Assembly: GCF_002205645.1 (NCBI RefSeq)
Contig: NZ_NIOF01000010.1
Coordinates: forward strand, 124,001 to 188,000
Reading direction: 5' to 3'
Source of the DNA: Roseateles aquatilis
GTDB taxonomy: Bacteria > Pseudomonadota > Gammaproteobacteria > Burkholderiales > Burkholderiaceae_C
DNA length: 64,000 bases
A program made the translations under genes and the position numbers. Of the stretch, positions 48,029-57,836 are shown piece after piece. Below the pieces are notes generated by a model, which had not been told where the DNA came from, did no database searches, and worked only from the letters and a program-made list of their open reading frames with translations. The first letter of the stretch is position 1. Every line of letters starts with the position of its first letter.

Positions 48029-48454
48029 ATGTCTTTGCGAGAGATTTGGTATGCCACGACCGCGATCGCGATGGGAGGACATACCAGCTTTGCAAGCATG
48101 TCCGAGGGTCCCTTGACGGTGCCGCTGTCCGTCCCGGTCGAGATGGGCGGCGATGGCGGCCCCGGCACCAACCCGGAGCAACTTTTCGCGCTTGGCTTCG
48201 CGAGTTCGTTCCTGGCGGCGATGACCGCCATATCGCTGAGGCGCGCGATCGCGCTCTCGGATGAAGTGTCCGTGGTGGCCGAGGTCGGCGTGGGGCCCGC
48301 GGAGCGAGGTTTGGGCTTCAAGGTCTGCCTTCACGTCAGCCTGCCCGGCCTGGAGAAGCCCGTGGCCGAGGCGCTGATCCGCACGGCCCAAAGCTTCTGC
48401 CCGTACTCCAACGGCACGCGTTTGAACGTCGACGTCGACGTGGTGCTCGCCTGA
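48029..48454 (+). CDS. OsmC/Ohr-family protein lacking the first catalytic cysteine
   Basis: The 141-residue protein has the Ohr layout, with GGDGGPGTNPEQLFALGF in the middle and FCPYSNGTRLN near the end. Ohr and OsmC peroxidases use two cysteines; the second is present (Cys124 in FCPYSN) but the first, in the usual GYSACF, is replaced by Ser60 in GFASSF. A different cysteine (Cys100) is present. Peroxidase activity by the normal mechanism is therefore doubtful. AGGAGG precedes ATG 48029. It lies between a chemoreceptor and an MHYT c-di-GMP protein. Confidence 0.85.
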   Translation: MSLREIWYATTAIAMGGHTSFASMSEGPLTVPLSVPVEMGGDGGPGTNPEQLFALGFASSFLAAMTAISLRRAIALSDEVSVVAEVGVGPAERGLGFKVCLHVSLPGLEKPVAEALIRTAQSFCPYSNGTRLNVDVDVVLA

Positions 48455-48513
48455 CCGACCTGGATGAGCACACCCGGCGAGCCGAGAGGCCGGCTCGAAA
48501 GCACGAGGACCAC

Positions 48514-50649
48514 ATGACAACAGGCGACCTGACGGCAGCCACCAGATTTCTTGAGCCGACGTACGACCCGTGGGTCGTCGCGGCGTCGTTCCTGATCGCG
48601 GTATTCGTCTCATACGTGGCCATCGAGCTGGCCAAGCGGGAGCGAGAGCGCGGCGCGACCGAGGGCCTGGGATGGTGGGTCGGCGGCTCATTCGCCATGG
48701 GCACCGGTGTCTGGTCCATGCACTTCGTCGGCATGCTGGCCTACTCGTTGCCGATACAGCTCGGGTACGACAAGGCCCTGACGCTGTCGTCCTGGCTGGC
48801 CGCGGTCGGGGTATCGGGCGTGGCGCTCTGGATCGCCAGAAAGGCCCGACTGACCGCATGCCGCGTGATCGTCGGATCGATCGGCATGGCCAGCGGCATC
48901 TGCGCGATGCACTACACGGGCATGGCGGCGCTCGCGCTGTCCCCGGCCATCGTCTGGAGCCGGTGGTTGATCGCGGCGTCCGCCTTGGTGGCGCTGGGGG
49001 CATCGATGGCGGCCCTGCTGATCTTCGACTGGTTGCTGCGGCTGGATCGACGCAAGGTGCTGTATCAGGCGAACGCGGCACTGCTGATGGGGGTCGCCAT
49101 CACCGGCATGCATTACACCGGCATGGCCGCCGCCAACGTGCCTGTCGGCGCGTTCTGCGTCACCGCCGGGGCGATCGCGCCGAAGGGTCTGCTGCTGCTG
49201 GTGGTGGGCTTCACCTGCAGCGTGCTGGTCCTGACGCTGCTGCTCAGCCTGCACAGCAAGAGTCGGCAATTGGCGCGGTCGTTGATCTCCGTGAACGAGC
49301 GCCTTCAGACGCAGGCGTTTCACGACTCGCTGACGCAACTGCCCAACCGGACGCTTTTCAAGGAGCGGCTGTCCAGGGCGTATCAGCGCTACGAGAAGCA
49401 GCAGGCGCGCGGCGTCTCGAAGAAGTTCGCGGTGCTCTTCGTGGACCTCGACAACTTCAAGCCGGTCAACGACTCGTTCGGCCACGAGTCCGGCGATGCG
49501 ATCCTCATCGAATCGGCGCGTCGCCTGACGCAGGTGGCGCGGCAGAGCGATGTCGTGGCGCGTGTCGGCGGCGACGAGTTCGTCCTCCTGATCGAGGACC
49601 TGGGCAACATCCCCGATGCCCAGGCGCTGGCTGCCCGGTTGACGAAGAGTCTGCTGGAGCCCTTCGAGATATCGCCAGGCCACGAGCTCCGGTTGAGCGC
49701 GTCGATCGGCATCGCGGCGTATCCGGAACATGGTCCGCTGGACAAGCTCATCGTCAACGCCGACGCGGCGATGTATTCCGCCAAGCGAGGCGGCGGCGGT
49801 GCCTATGCCGTGTTCCAGCAGTACATGGAATGCGACGCGGCGGATCAGGTGACGCTCCAGAGCGATTTGCGGCTTGCCGTGGAACGCGGCCAGCTCAGAT
49901 TGCATTACCAGCCCAAGGTCGAGGCGCGCAACGGCGGCTTCATCGGCGTCGAGGCGCTGCTCCGCTGGGAGCATCCGGAGCGAGGCATGGTGCCGCCCAA
50001 CCTGTTCATCCCGGTGGCGGAGCGATTCGGGCTCATCGCGGGTATCGGCGACTGGGTGATCGAAGAGGCGTGCCGGCAGATGCGCGCGTGGGCGGACGAC
50101 GGGCATGTCGTCCATGTGGCCGTCAACGTCTCCGCGCTCCAGCTGCGCCAGGCCAACTTCGTCGCGAAGACAAAAAGCGCCTTGCAGCGCCATGCCATCC
50201 TGCCCTCGCAGTTGCTGTGCGAAATCACTGAATCGGCGGCCATGGAGGATGTGCAGGCGACCCAATCGACCCTGGAGGAACTGGGCAAGGTCGGGCTGTT
50301 CCTTTCCATCGACGACTTCGGAACCGGCTATTCGAGCCTGGGTTTCCTCAGGCAGCTGCCGGCCCGGCAATTGAAGATCGACCGGAGCTTCGTCCAGGAC
50401 GTGGATTCGAACAATGACGCCCGATCGCTGGTGGACGCGGTGGTGCGTCTCGCGCATGCGCTCGGACTGTGCGTCGTCGCCGAAGGCGTCGAGACCGTGG
50501 GTCAACAACGCGCCCTGGTCGATCTGGGGTGTGACGAGCTTCAGGGCTATTTCTTTTCTCGACCGATGTCGGCGGATCGGCTGATTTCATGGATCGATGA
50601 CCGCGGGGCTGCGATGACGTCGTGCGCCGACGACTCGTCCGCGGCCTAG
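48514..50649 (+). CDS. MHYT - GGDEF - EAL membrane protein
   Basis: The 711-residue protein has seven predicted helices with the three MHYT signatures (MHFVGM near 69, MHYTGM near 130, MHYTGM near 195), which may bind copper and sense gases such as oxygen, CO or NO. A GGDEF domain follows with intact RVGGDEFVLLIED and an I-site RQSD, then an EAL domain with EALLRW, CEITESAAM, IDDFGTGYSSL and KIDRSFV. Both catalytic halves look active, so net direction is not predictable. The last residues (CADDSSAA) follow the EAL domain directly. It begins about 60 bases after the Ohr-like gene. Confidence 0.94.
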   Translation: MTTGDLTAATRFLEPTYDPWVVAASFLIAVFVSYVAIELAKRERERGATEGLGWWVGGSFAMGTGVWSMHFVGMLAYSLPIQLGYDKALTLSSWLAAVGVSGVALWIARKARLTACRVIVGSIGMASGICAMHYTGMAALALSPAIVWSRWLIAASALVALGASMAALLIFDWLLRLDRRKVLYQANAALLMGVAITGMHYTGMAAANVPVGAFCVTAGAIAPKGLLLLVVGFTCSVLVLTLLLSLHSKSRQLARSLISVNERLQTQAFHDSLTQLPNRTLFKERLSRAYQRYEKQQARGVSKKFAVLFVDLDNFKPVNDSFGHESGDAILIESARRLTQVARQSDVVARVGGDEFVLLIEDLGNIPDAQALAARLTKSLLEPFEISPGHELRLSASIGIAAYPEHGPLDKLIVNADAAMYSAKRGGGGAYAVFQQYMECDAADQVTLQSDLRLAVERGQLRLHYQPKVEARNGGFIGVEALLRWEHPERGMVPPNLFIPVAERFGLIAGIGDWVIEEACRQMRAWADDGHVVHVAVNVSALQLRQANFVAKTKSALQRHAILPSQLLCEITESAAMEDVQATQSTLEELGKVGLFLSIDDFGTGYSSLGFLRQLPARQLKIDRSFVQDVDSNNDARSLVDAVVRLAHALGLCVVAEGVETVGQQRALVDLGCDELQGYFFSRPMSADRLISWIDDRGAAMTSCADDSSAA

Positions 50650-50829
50650 ACGGCGCATTCGTCCCGCGGGCGATGCGCGGACAAGCGCCGCCCGATCGAT
50701 CCGCCTGGCGGATCGATCCCGCCGGAGCACCGCACGCCGACGTCCATCCGACCTCATTCCCCACCTATTCCCAAACCTCCGTTGTTCCGAGACAGACACG
50801 GTATCCATTACAAGAAAGGCTTTCAGACA

Positions 50830-52389
50830 ATGTCCCTCCTGCGTTCCCTTCGAATCGGCAAGCGCCTCGCGGCGGCGTTCACCACGTTGCTGTGCCTGCT
50901 CTGCTTCACCGCATGGTTCGGCGCGCACCAGCTCTTCGTGATGTACGAGAGCGTTGAAGACCTGAATACCAACTGGCTGCCCGCGATCACCTACCTCTCG
51001 AAGATGCAGAGCGCGGCCAACTCGGTCCGTCGCTCGTCGATGCGCGGGGTGCTGGAGCAGAGCGCCGAGGATCGCGAGGATGCGCGGCGCATTCGCGCCG
51101 CCGGCCTGGTCGACTATGAGGAGGCCAGACGGCTCTATGAAGCCACCATCACGCTGGATGAGGAGCGGGTCTTGTGCGAGGCCATCCGCAAGGCCTGGGC
51201 GGAGTACCTGAAGGAGGACGAGGCGATCCAGCTGGCCATCAAGGCTGGCGAAGGCAACCACGAGAACGCCAGGGGCCGCGCCACGGGGAAGTCTCTGGCG
51301 CTGTTCCTGACCCTTTCCACGGCACTCGATCAGGACATTGCGTTCAATCGTCAAGGGAGCGACAAGTCGGCCGACGCGGCGTTGTCCTCCTACGGCAAGA
51401 GCGTGAAGATCATCTCGGTGGTGGTCGCCGTCACGCTGGCGCTGGGCGTATTGCTGGCGATCCTGGTGACCCGGTCGATCACCGCGCCGTTGAATGACGC
51501 GGTCCATGCCGCCGATGCGGTGGCCGCCGGCGACCTGACGCTGCGGATCGAGGCCCCCGAATCCGACGAGCCGGCCCTGCTGCTGCGGTCGATGGCCAAG
51601 ATGGTCGACCAGCTCGGCGCGCTGGTCGGTGAGGTGCGGGACAGCAGCGAGAGCATTGCCACCGGGTCTCGCGAGATTGCCCAAGGCAACGCCGACCTGA
51701 GCCAGCGCACCGAGAGCCAGGCCAGCAGCCTGCAGGAGACCGCGTCGTCGATGGAGCAGCTCACGAGCTCCGTGGCTCAGAACGCCGGGTCCGCGGGCGA
51801 AGCGAGCCAGATGGCGACCGAGGCATCGGATGCCGCCGCCGAGGGGGGACGTGCCGTCGCCGGCCTCATTCAAACCATGCAGGGCATCTCCGACTCGTCC
51901 AGCAAGATCGCGGAGATCATCGGCGTCATCGACTCGATCGCGTTCCAGACCAACATCCTTGCCCTGAATGCCGCCGTCGAAGCCGCGCGGGCCGGCGAGC
52001 AGGGGCGCGGCTTCGCCGTCGTCGCCTCGGAGGTCCGGGCATTGGCGCAACGCTCCGCCGGCGCCGCCAAGGAGATCAAGACATTGATCCAGGCCAGCGG
52101 AGAACAGGTCGTCGACGGCACGCGCAGCGCCGAAGGCGCCGGTCAGGTGATGGAGCGCGTGGTGGAGCAGGTGAGCCGGGTCGACCTGCTGATCCGGGCG
52201 ATCTCGGCGTCCACGCTCGAACAGAGCAACGGCATTCAGCAAGTGGGCAGCGCCGTGATGCAACTCGACGAGGTCACGCAGCAGAACGCCGCGCTGGTGG
52301 AGGAAGGGGCGGCGGCGGCCAGCAGTCTCAACGGCCAGGCGCAGAACCTTTCCAGCCTCGTGGGGCGTTTCAGGCTGCCTGCGAGGTAA
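50830..52389 (+). CDS. methyl-accepting chemotaxis protein
   Basis: The 519-residue receptor has a membrane helix (LAAAFTTLLCLLCFTAWFG), a four-helix-bundle periplasmic domain of about 170 residues (MRGVLEQSAEDREDARRIRA), a second helix (IISVVVAVTLALGVLLAILV), HAMP and a signalling hairpin ([20 protein letters not shown]). The domain is of the 4HB_MCP_1 type, which often senses amino or organic acids. The ATG at 50830 has no strong ribosome site (AAGAAAGGC lies upstream). It ends without a CheR-binding pentapeptide. Confidence 0.93.
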   Translation: MSLLRSLRIGKRLAAAFTTLLCLLCFTAWFGAHQLFVMYESVEDLNTNWLPAITYLSKMQSAANSVRRSSMRGVLEQSAEDREDARRIRAAGLVDYEEARRLYEATITLDEERVLCEAIRKAWAEYLKEDEAIQLAIKAGEGNHENARGRATGKSLALFLTLSTALDQDIAFNRQGSDKSADAALSSYGKSVKIISVVVAVTLALGVLLAILVTRSITAPLNDAVHAADAVAAGDLTLRIEAPESDEPALLLRSMAKMVDQLGALVGEVRDSSESIATGSREIAQGNADLSQRTESQASSLQETASSMEQLTSSVAQNAGSAGEASQMATEASDAAAEGGRAVAGLIQTMQGISDSSSKIAEIIGVIDSIAFQTNILALNAAVEAARAGEQGRGFAVVASEVRALAQRSAGAAKEIKTLIQASGEQVVDGTRSAEGAGQVMERVVEQVSRVDLLIRAISASTLEQSNGIQQVGSAVMQLDEVTQQNAALVEEGAAAASSLNGQAQNLSSLVGRFRLPAR

Positions 52390-52482
52390 GTCGATCCCGC
52401 GAGCGCCGTCCTCCGGTTTCCGCGAGGCGACGCCGACCTGAGCCGCTCGATACATCGACTCCTGACCTTTCTCCGAAACACC

Positions 52483-53667
52483 TTGGGACCGCTCGCCAAT
52501 CCGATCCTCCGCCGCATCGCCCGGGTGCTTCGGCTCAGCCAGGCGGTGGCCTTCGCCGTGGTGCTGGCCGCCGCGGTCGCCTTGATCGCCAAGGCCCGGG
52601 AGTACGAGGACGCGATCGACCAGGTCGAACATACCTATGCGGTCCTGGACCAGATCAATCAGGTTCGAGTCACCCTGCTGCGCGGCGGCGTCACGCTGCG
52701 CAACATGGCGCTCAGTCCGTGGAGCATCCCTTCCTCCAGGCTGAGGACCTCGATAGCGGATGCGAACGAGGCCACCGACCAATTGATCAGGCTGGTCAAG
52801 GACAACCCCCGGCAGTCCGCCCTCGCCGCGTCCGTCGAATCCGAGGCGTCGGTGATAACGGATTGGTATCTGGAATGCGTGACCTTTGCCGAGAGCTACG
52901 AATTCTCGGACCTGCACGCGGCCATCGAGCCGCACATCGCCACCGACGGCTCGCGCAAGCTGCGCGCGCTGCTGGACGACATGCATGCGGCCGAGCAGGC
53001 GCTGCTTGCCGCCCGGCAGCTTCGGCTGTCAAGGGAGCTGACGACGCTCAAGCGGTGGTCCATCGGACTGGTCGGCGGCTTCCTGGCATTCATGCTGTGG
53101 AGCGTGGCCTACACCACAGGCCTCGTGCGCCTTGGCGAACGGAACATGGTGGAGCTCACGACCCGTGCCGAGACGGATCCGCTCACGGGGCTGGCCAACC
53201 GCAGGGCGCTGGATCGAGCGAGCCTGCGGCTGGGGAACCGGGCGATGAGCGTGGTCGTGTTCGACCTGGACAAGTTCAAGCCCGTCAATGATCGCCACGG
53301 ACATGGCGTCGGGGACGAGGTGCTCAAGATCGTCGCCGGACGGTTGCGGCGCGAGTCGCGCGATGGCGACGTGCTCGCCCGGGTCGGCGGCGACGAATTC
53401 GTCCTGGTGTTTCCCGACATCGCCGACCCGTCCCGGATGGCTCAGATCGCGAAGCGGATCGAGACCGCCCTCTCATTGCCCATGGATGTCGACGGTCTGC
53501 GGATCGTCATCGGCGCATCGATCGGATTCGCGACCTCGGATGGCACTCGCGACCTGCAAGGCCTGATCGACGAGGCGGACCAGATGTCCTATGACGTCAA
53601 GAAGCGGCGGGCGCTCTCCTTCGCAAGTGCCGGCATCGCGAGACTTTCGCAGCACGGCGACCGCTGA
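52483..53667 (+). CDS. membrane diguanylate cyclase (CHASE3-like sensor - GGDEF)
   Basis: The protein is about 394 residues from TTG 52483. It has an N-terminal membrane helix (AVAFAVVLAAAVALIAK), a periplasmic helical region of about 150 residues (LLRGGVTLRNMALSPWS), a second helix (WSIGLVGGFLAFMLWSVAY) and a GGDEF domain. The active motif RVGGDEFVLVFPD and inhibitory I-site RDGD are intact, so it should make c-di-GMP under product inhibition. The start is uncertain: TTG has no ribosome site, and GTG codons a little downstream are alternatives. It follows the chemoreceptor by 93 bases, so the two may be co-transcribed. Confidence 0.88.
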   Translation: MGPLANPILRRIARVLRLSQAVAFAVVLAAAVALIAKAREYEDAIDQVEHTYAVLDQINQVRVTLLRGGVTLRNMALSPWSIPSSRLRTSIADANEATDQLIRLVKDNPRQSALAASVESEASVITDWYLECVTFAESYEFSDLHAAIEPHIATDGSRKLRALLDDMHAAEQALLAARQLRLSRELTTLKRWSIGLVGGFLAFMLWSVAYTTGLVRLGERNMVELTTRAETDPLTGLANRRALDRASLRLGNRAMSVVVFDLDKFKPVNDRHGHGVGDEVLKIVAGRLRRESRDGDVLARVGGDEFVLVFPDIADPSRMAQIAKRIETALSLPMDVDGLRIVIGASIGFATSDGTRDLQGLIDEADQMSYDVKKRRALSFASAGIARLSQHGDR

Positions 53668-53951
53668 GCCCGCGCGGCGATTGACCGCTGCGGCGCGAGG
53701 GTCTTGTGCCCGGACGGTCGCGCATTCGCGGCTCGCGATTCGTGACCCCCATCACGCCGTCGGCTCCCCTGATGGCGGCGGTGGCCGGTGAGTCCGACTT
53801 CTGTCACATCGCCTAAAAACGGCAAGAACGGCAAACTGCTTCCGAAATTAGCATATCGCTCACCACCTCACGGATTCGCTGGCGAGCGATCGGATTCAAC
53901 CCAAAGTCCGCCGCCTAGCCGCCCGGCGTCCTCTTCCTTGGAAACAGAGCC

Positions 53952-55775
53952 ATGAACGGTCTTTCGATCAAGAAGCAGTTGATGCTCGCCTTCGCCGCGC
54001 TGGTGATGGCGGTGATGTTGGTCAGCATCGTCGCGCTGCATCACCTCGGCGCCGCCAACGACCGGTTCGCCGGCTACGTGGAGGGTATCAACGTCCGCGA
54101 GAACCTCGCCACCGATGTCCGCATCGCCGCCAATCGCCGCGCGATCGGGGTGCGCGACATGGTGATCGTCAAGACGCCGGCCGATATCGACAGCGCCAAG
54201 GCGATGGCGCTCGAGGCGCATGCGACGCTGGCCAGGCAACTGGCCGCGCTCAACAGCGCCGTGGCCCAGGCGTCGGACGCCTCCCCCCGCGAGCGCGAAC
54301 TGCTGGCCCGCATCGCCGAGGTCGAGACCAAGTACGGTCCGGTGGCCGCCAACATCGTGGAGCTCGCCGCCTCCGGCAAGCGCGACGAGGCGATGGAGAT
54401 GATGACCCGGGACTGCCGGCCGCTGCTCGCGGCGCTGCTGACCGCCTCCCGGGAGTACATCCAGTACGCCCGGACCCGCGGTGACGAGCTGGTGGCCGCG
54501 TCGTCGCGGAACTACGCGTCGCAGCGCTGGTGGCTGATCCTCATCAGCGCGACCGCCGTGGCGCTGGCCGTCGGCCTGGGCTGGTTGATCGTGCGTCGTC
54601 TGACGATCGCGCTGGGCACCGAGCCGGCGCTGTTGGCCGACGCCGCGCACCGCATCGCCGACGGCGACTTGCGCGCCGTCGAGGGCGCCGCGACGGCACC
54701 GGCCAACAGCGTGCTGGCGTCGATGGGCCAGATGCAGCGGCAGTTGCTGGCGCTGATCGGCCAGGTGCGTGGTTCCGCCGAGAACATCGCCATCGCCAGC
54801 GAGCAGATCGCGCAGGGCAACAACGACCTGTCGTCGCGCACCGAGGAGCAGGCCTCGGCGCTGGAGGAAACCGCGGCGTCGATGGAGCAGCTCAGCGCCA
54901 CCGTGCGCCAGAACGCCGACAACGCGCAGCAGGCCAACCAACTGGCGCTCAACGCCAGCGAGGTCGCCATGCGCGGCGGGGCGGTCGTCGGCCAGGTCGT
55001 GGACACGATGCGCGGCATCCAGGAGAGCAGCCATCGCATCGCCGACATCATCGGCGTCATCGATGGCATCGCGTTCCAGACCAATATCCTGGCGCTCAAC
55101 GCCGCCGTCGAGGCGGCCCGCGCGGGCGAGCAGGGCCGCGGTTTCGCGGTCGTCGCCGCCGAGGTGCGCAGCCTGGCCAGCCGCTCGGCCGAAGCCGCCA
55201 AGGAGATCAAGCAACTGATCGGTGACAGCGTCGGTCGCGTCGAGCAAGGCACCGGATTGGTCGATCAGGCGGGCGCGACGATGACCGAGGTCGTCGGCGC
55301 GATCCGCCGCGTCAGCGACATCGTCGGCGAGATCAGCGCCGCCAGCATCGAGCAAAGCGGCGGCGTCACGCAGGTCGGCGAAGCCGTCACGCAGATGGAC
55401 CGCGCCACGCAGCAGAACGCCGCGCTGGTCGAGGAAAGCGCCGCCGCCGACGGCATGAAGCGTCAGGCCGCCGAGATGGTGGCGGCGGTGGCGGTCTTCC
55501 GCACCGGCAGCGAGAGCGTCGCGACCGCGAGGCCCGCCACGCCGGCCGCCGCGAAGTCGCCGGCCCGGCCACCGGTCGTCGCCGCCGCGCGCCGGGCCGA
55601 TGCCGCATCGCCGGTCCGGGCCGCCAAGGCGGCCGTGCGTGCGGCCACCCCCTCCCGCGCGCCGCTGGCAGCCCTGGCGCCCGTGCGCAAGCTGGCGGAA
55701 CCCGCCTTGCGAGCCATCCGCCCCGGGCCGACGCCGGCCCTGGCGACCGGGAACGACGACTGGACGTCGTTCTGA
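53952..55775 (+). CDS. methyl-accepting chemotaxis protein with CheR-binding tail
   Basis: The 607-residue receptor has an N-terminal helix ([20 protein letters not shown]), a periplasmic domain of about 170 residues, a second helix ([20 protein letters not shown]), HAMP and a signalling hairpin with [21 protein letters not shown] long Ala/Pro/Arg linker follows and the protein ends in DDWTSF. That fits the x-aromatic-x-x-aromatic pentapeptide (NWETF type) that tethers CheR and CheB, so this may be a major receptor helping others adapt. The ATG at 53952 is preceded only by GGAAACAGAG. The 284 bases before it hold no gene. Confidence 0.93.
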   Translation: MNGLSIKKQLMLAFAALVMAVMLVSIVALHHLGAANDRFAGYVEGINVRENLATDVRIAANRRAIGVRDMVIVKTPADIDSAKAMALEAHATLARQLAALNSAVAQASDASPRERELLARIAEVETKYGPVAANIVELAASGKRDEAMEMMTRDCRPLLAALLTASREYIQYARTRGDELVAASSRNYASQRWWLILISATAVALAVGLGWLIVRRLTIALGTEPALLADAAHRIADGDLRAVEGAATAPANSVLASMGQMQRQLLALIGQVRGSAENIAIASEQIAQGNNDLSSRTEEQASALEETAASMEQLSATVRQNADNAQQANQLALNASEVAMRGGAVVGQVVDTMRGIQESSHRIADIIGVIDGIAFQTNILALNAAVEAARAGEQGRGFAVVAAEVRSLASRSAEAAKEIKQLIGDSVGRVEQGTGLVDQAGATMTEVVGAIRRVSDIVGEISAASIEQSGGVTQVGEAVTQMDRATQQNAALVEESAAADGMKRQAAEMVAAVAVFRTGSESVATARPATPAAAKSPARPPVVAAARRADAASPVRAAKAAVRAATPSRAPLAALAPVRKLAEPALRAIRPGPTPALATGNDDWTSF

Positions 55776-55996
55776 GCCGCTTCGACCGGGTCCCCTCGCG
55801 TCGCTCGTCGCGCGCCGGGACCGGTCGGAGCCGGCCCGGGTGGCGACGCGGACGACCCGTCCTGATCGGTGGATCCACGCCCGCGTCCTGACACCTGGGG
55901 CGTTGTGCAGTCCCTCCCTTAGGGGTTCCAGTGGTCACGGGCACTCGCTAAGCTGCGCGCACCGGCGAGGGGCATTCCCTCGCCGCCGGAGGTCCC

Positions 55997-56677
55997 ATGC
56001 CGAACGCCAGCCCCCTGGTCCGCACCGATTACCCCCACCTGGCCCGCCGGGAGATGCTGGCCTTCCTGCCGCAGGAGTGCCTGCGCGTGCTGGACGTGGG
56101 CTGCAACACCGGCGCGTTCGGCGAGGCCGTCAAGCAGACACGGCCCGGCGTCGAGGTCTGGGGCGTCGAACCCGACATCGGCGCCGCCGACCGCGCCCGC
56201 GGCCATCTGGACCGTGTGTTGCAGGGCTTCTTCGGCACCGACCTGCCGCTGCCCGAGCGTCACTTCCACGCCATCGTCTTCAACGACGTGCTGGAGCACA
56301 TGCCCGATCCCTGGGCCGCGTTGAACCATGCGCAACCGCTGCTGGCACCGGGCGGCGTGGTGCTGGTGTCGCTGCCCAACCTGCTGCACATCGACACCCT
56401 CTGGCCGCTGGTCCGCAACCGCGACTTCCGCTACGAGAGCACCGGCGTGCGCGACCGCACCCACCTGCGTTTCTTCACCCGCACCAGCGCGCTGCGGATG
56501 CTCGACGAATGCGGCTACGAGGTGGTCCGCGTCCAGGGCATCAACGAGCAGTGGTACACGCGCTCGCTGCCCCGCCGCATCACCTACCGGCTCTTCGGCC
56601 GGCAGTTGGAGGAGACGAAGTACGTGCAGTACGCCTTCGTGGCGAGGCCGGCGCAGGGGGAGAAGCTGGCGTCTTGA
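55997..56677 (+). CDS. class I SAM-dependent methyltransferase
   Basis: The 226-residue protein has the Rossmann-fold methyltransferase motif I in VLDVGCNTGAFGEAV, a motif II-like VEVWGVEPD, and FNDVLEHMPDPWAAL. The C-terminus includes FFTRTSALRMLDECGYEV, as in Methyltransf_23/UbiE-like proteins acting on small molecules or glycan lipids. The methyl acceptor is unknown. It stands alone between a chemoreceptor and the toxin-antitoxin genes; GGAGG precedes the ATG. Confidence 0.88.
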   Translation: MPNASPLVRTDYPHLARREMLAFLPQECLRVLDVGCNTGAFGEAVKQTRPGVEVWGVEPDIGAADRARGHLDRVLQGFFGTDLPLPERHFHAIVFNDVLEHMPDPWAALNHAQPLLAPGGVVLVSLPNLLHIDTLWPLVRNRDFRYESTGVRDRTHLRFFTRTSALRMLDECGYEVVRVQGINEQWYTRSLPRRITYRLFGRQLEETKYVQYAFVARPAQGEKLAS

Positions 56678-56695
56678 AGTAGTTGTTGGTTCGCT

Positions 56696-56715
56696 ACCGA
56701 CTGGGACAAGTCGGT
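56696..56715. promoter_or_regulatory. inverted repeat downstream of the methyltransferase
   Basis: ACCGACT-GGGACA-AGTCGGT, seven-base perfect arms, lies 19 bases after the methyltransferase stop and about 120 bases before the toxin gene. No U-run follows on either strand, so it is not a typical terminator. An operator role for the toxin-antitoxin cassette is possible. Confidence 0.35.
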
Positions 56716-56824
56716 TGGGCGGGGAAAGACCAGCATCACGGCGGAAGACGACCCTACGATCCTCCGCGCCGTGGGAGACAAGGTCACGCTGATCGAGCGG
56801 ATGCCATTTCACGGAATCCGCTTG

Positions 56825-56842
56825 GTTTAGCTATGACTAAAC
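56825..56842. promoter_or_regulatory. palindrome over the toxin start codon
   Basis: GTTTAG-CTATGA-CTAAAC has six-base perfect arms with the ATG of the toxin gene in the centre. Antitoxins of the HigA/XRE group repress their own operon by binding palindromes at the start, so this is a candidate autoregulatory operator. Confidence 0.45.
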
Positions 56843-57342
56843 AGATCGTATACTGCCATTTCACCGAGATCAGGCCCGAGCAGTTCGAGGAGTCCTCCCC
56901 CGGCCCCCCCGCGTCACCAAACGTCAGCCGCTTCAGGGTGACTTCCGAATGTGCCGAGGCCGATCCGGACAGCGCAGAGATCTGGACGCAGATCCAGGCG
57001 CTGCCCAGCCAGGTGCATCAGCGCGTCGCGATCGCCGCGCTGTTGATGCTGGTGAAGGTCGCTCAAGGCGGCCAGCCGTTGACCCAGGCGTTCGACAAGA
57101 AGGCACTGCATGAAACGCACGCGTTCCGGAGCTCGGTGTCCGGCAAGGTCGAAAGGATCTGGCGTCTGCGCCGGGGCGACATCAGGCTGCTGTTCTATTA
57201 CGCGCAGGATCGGGTGGTCTTGCTCAGCACCATCCTGGTCAAGCTTCGGGACCGACTGACGGTGGGTGAGCAACTGGCGGCGGAGGGCGCCGTCGATCGT
57301 TTTCTGGAAGCCCGGCAGCGACGGCTGCTGCGCTGGGTTTGA
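56833..57342 (+). CDS. RelE/HigB-like toxin of a toxin-antitoxin-chaperone cassette
   Basis: The 169-residue protein has an N-terminal extension of about 70 residues and then a RelE/HigB-like fold. The core includes HAFRSSVSGKVERIWRLRRG and IRLLFYYAQDRVVLLSTI, followed by a basic helix. Such toxins cleave mRNA on the ribosome in characterised members. It is first in a three-gene unit with an XRE antitoxin 23 bases downstream and a SecB-like chaperone. ATG 56833 is central in a palindrome and has only a weak ribosome site. Confidence 0.82.
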   Translation: MTKQIVYCHFTEIRPEQFEESSPGPPASPNVSRFRVTSECAEADPDSAEIWTQIQALPSQVHQRVAIAALLMLVKVAQGGQPLTQAFDKKALHETHAFRSSVSGKVERIWRLRRGDIRLLFYYAQDRVVLLSTILVKLRDRLTVGEQLAAEGAVDRFLEARQRRLLRWV

Positions 57343-57365
57343 TGGGCTGTTTCAACGGAGTGCCA

Positions 57366-57836
57366 ATGTCTCGGGAAGCCTTGTTTACCTCCCTCCGGGA
57401 GGATTCCGATGAGTTCCAGAACGAGTTGGCTCGCGTGGCCGTGGCGGCGGATCTGAACGTCCTGCTGTCCGAGTCGGACCTTTCCCGGTCCGAGCTGGCC
57501 GCGCGAATGGGATGGACACGAGCCCGCGTCACGCAGGTCCTGTCTGGCGAGGCCAACCTGACCATCGACACGGTCGCCGCCGTCGCCAGGGCCTTGGGGC
57601 ATTCGTTCGATCTTGTGTTCCGAGAACGGAACGCGCCACGCATGGTTCAACCGTGGGAACGCGGCCGGCCGGTGGAGCTTCAGGACGACCGCGACGCGAT
57701 TGAATTCCCCACGGCCACGGCGTCGAATGCGCAGGTCATCCATTCCCGGTGGAGGCGCGTGCCGGTGGTCAGCGAGCTGGTCGAGGAACGCGTGAAGACC
57801 GACGAGGGGACGCCGGAGTGGGCACATGCAGCCTAG
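57366..57836 (+). CDS. XRE-family (HigA-type) antitoxin
   Basis: The 156-residue protein has a helix-turn-helix of XRE type near residues 35-90 (LSRSELAARMGWTRARVTQV, then LSGEANLTIDTVAAVARALG). About 65 further residues follow, ending VEERVKTDEGTPEWAHAA. In TAC systems the antitoxin's C-terminal extension is the chaperone-addiction segment that makes it depend on the SecB-like protein; the length here is suitable. GGAG precedes ATG 57366. The chaperone gene overlaps its end by 11 bases. Confidence 0.88.
   Translation: MSREALFTSLREDSDEFQNELARVAVAADLNVLLSESDLSRSELAARMGWTRARVTQVLSGEANLTIDTVAAVARALGHSFDLVFRERNAPRMVQPWERGRPVELQDDRDAIEFPTATASNAQVIHSRWRRVPVVSELVEERVKTDEGTPEWAHAA

Noticed and set aside
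53811..53840. Sigma-28 promoter before the third chemoreceptor (CTAAA with AACGGCAA repeats)
   Set aside because: The -35-like CTAAA is present but no GCCGATAA-like -10 follows at the right spacing.
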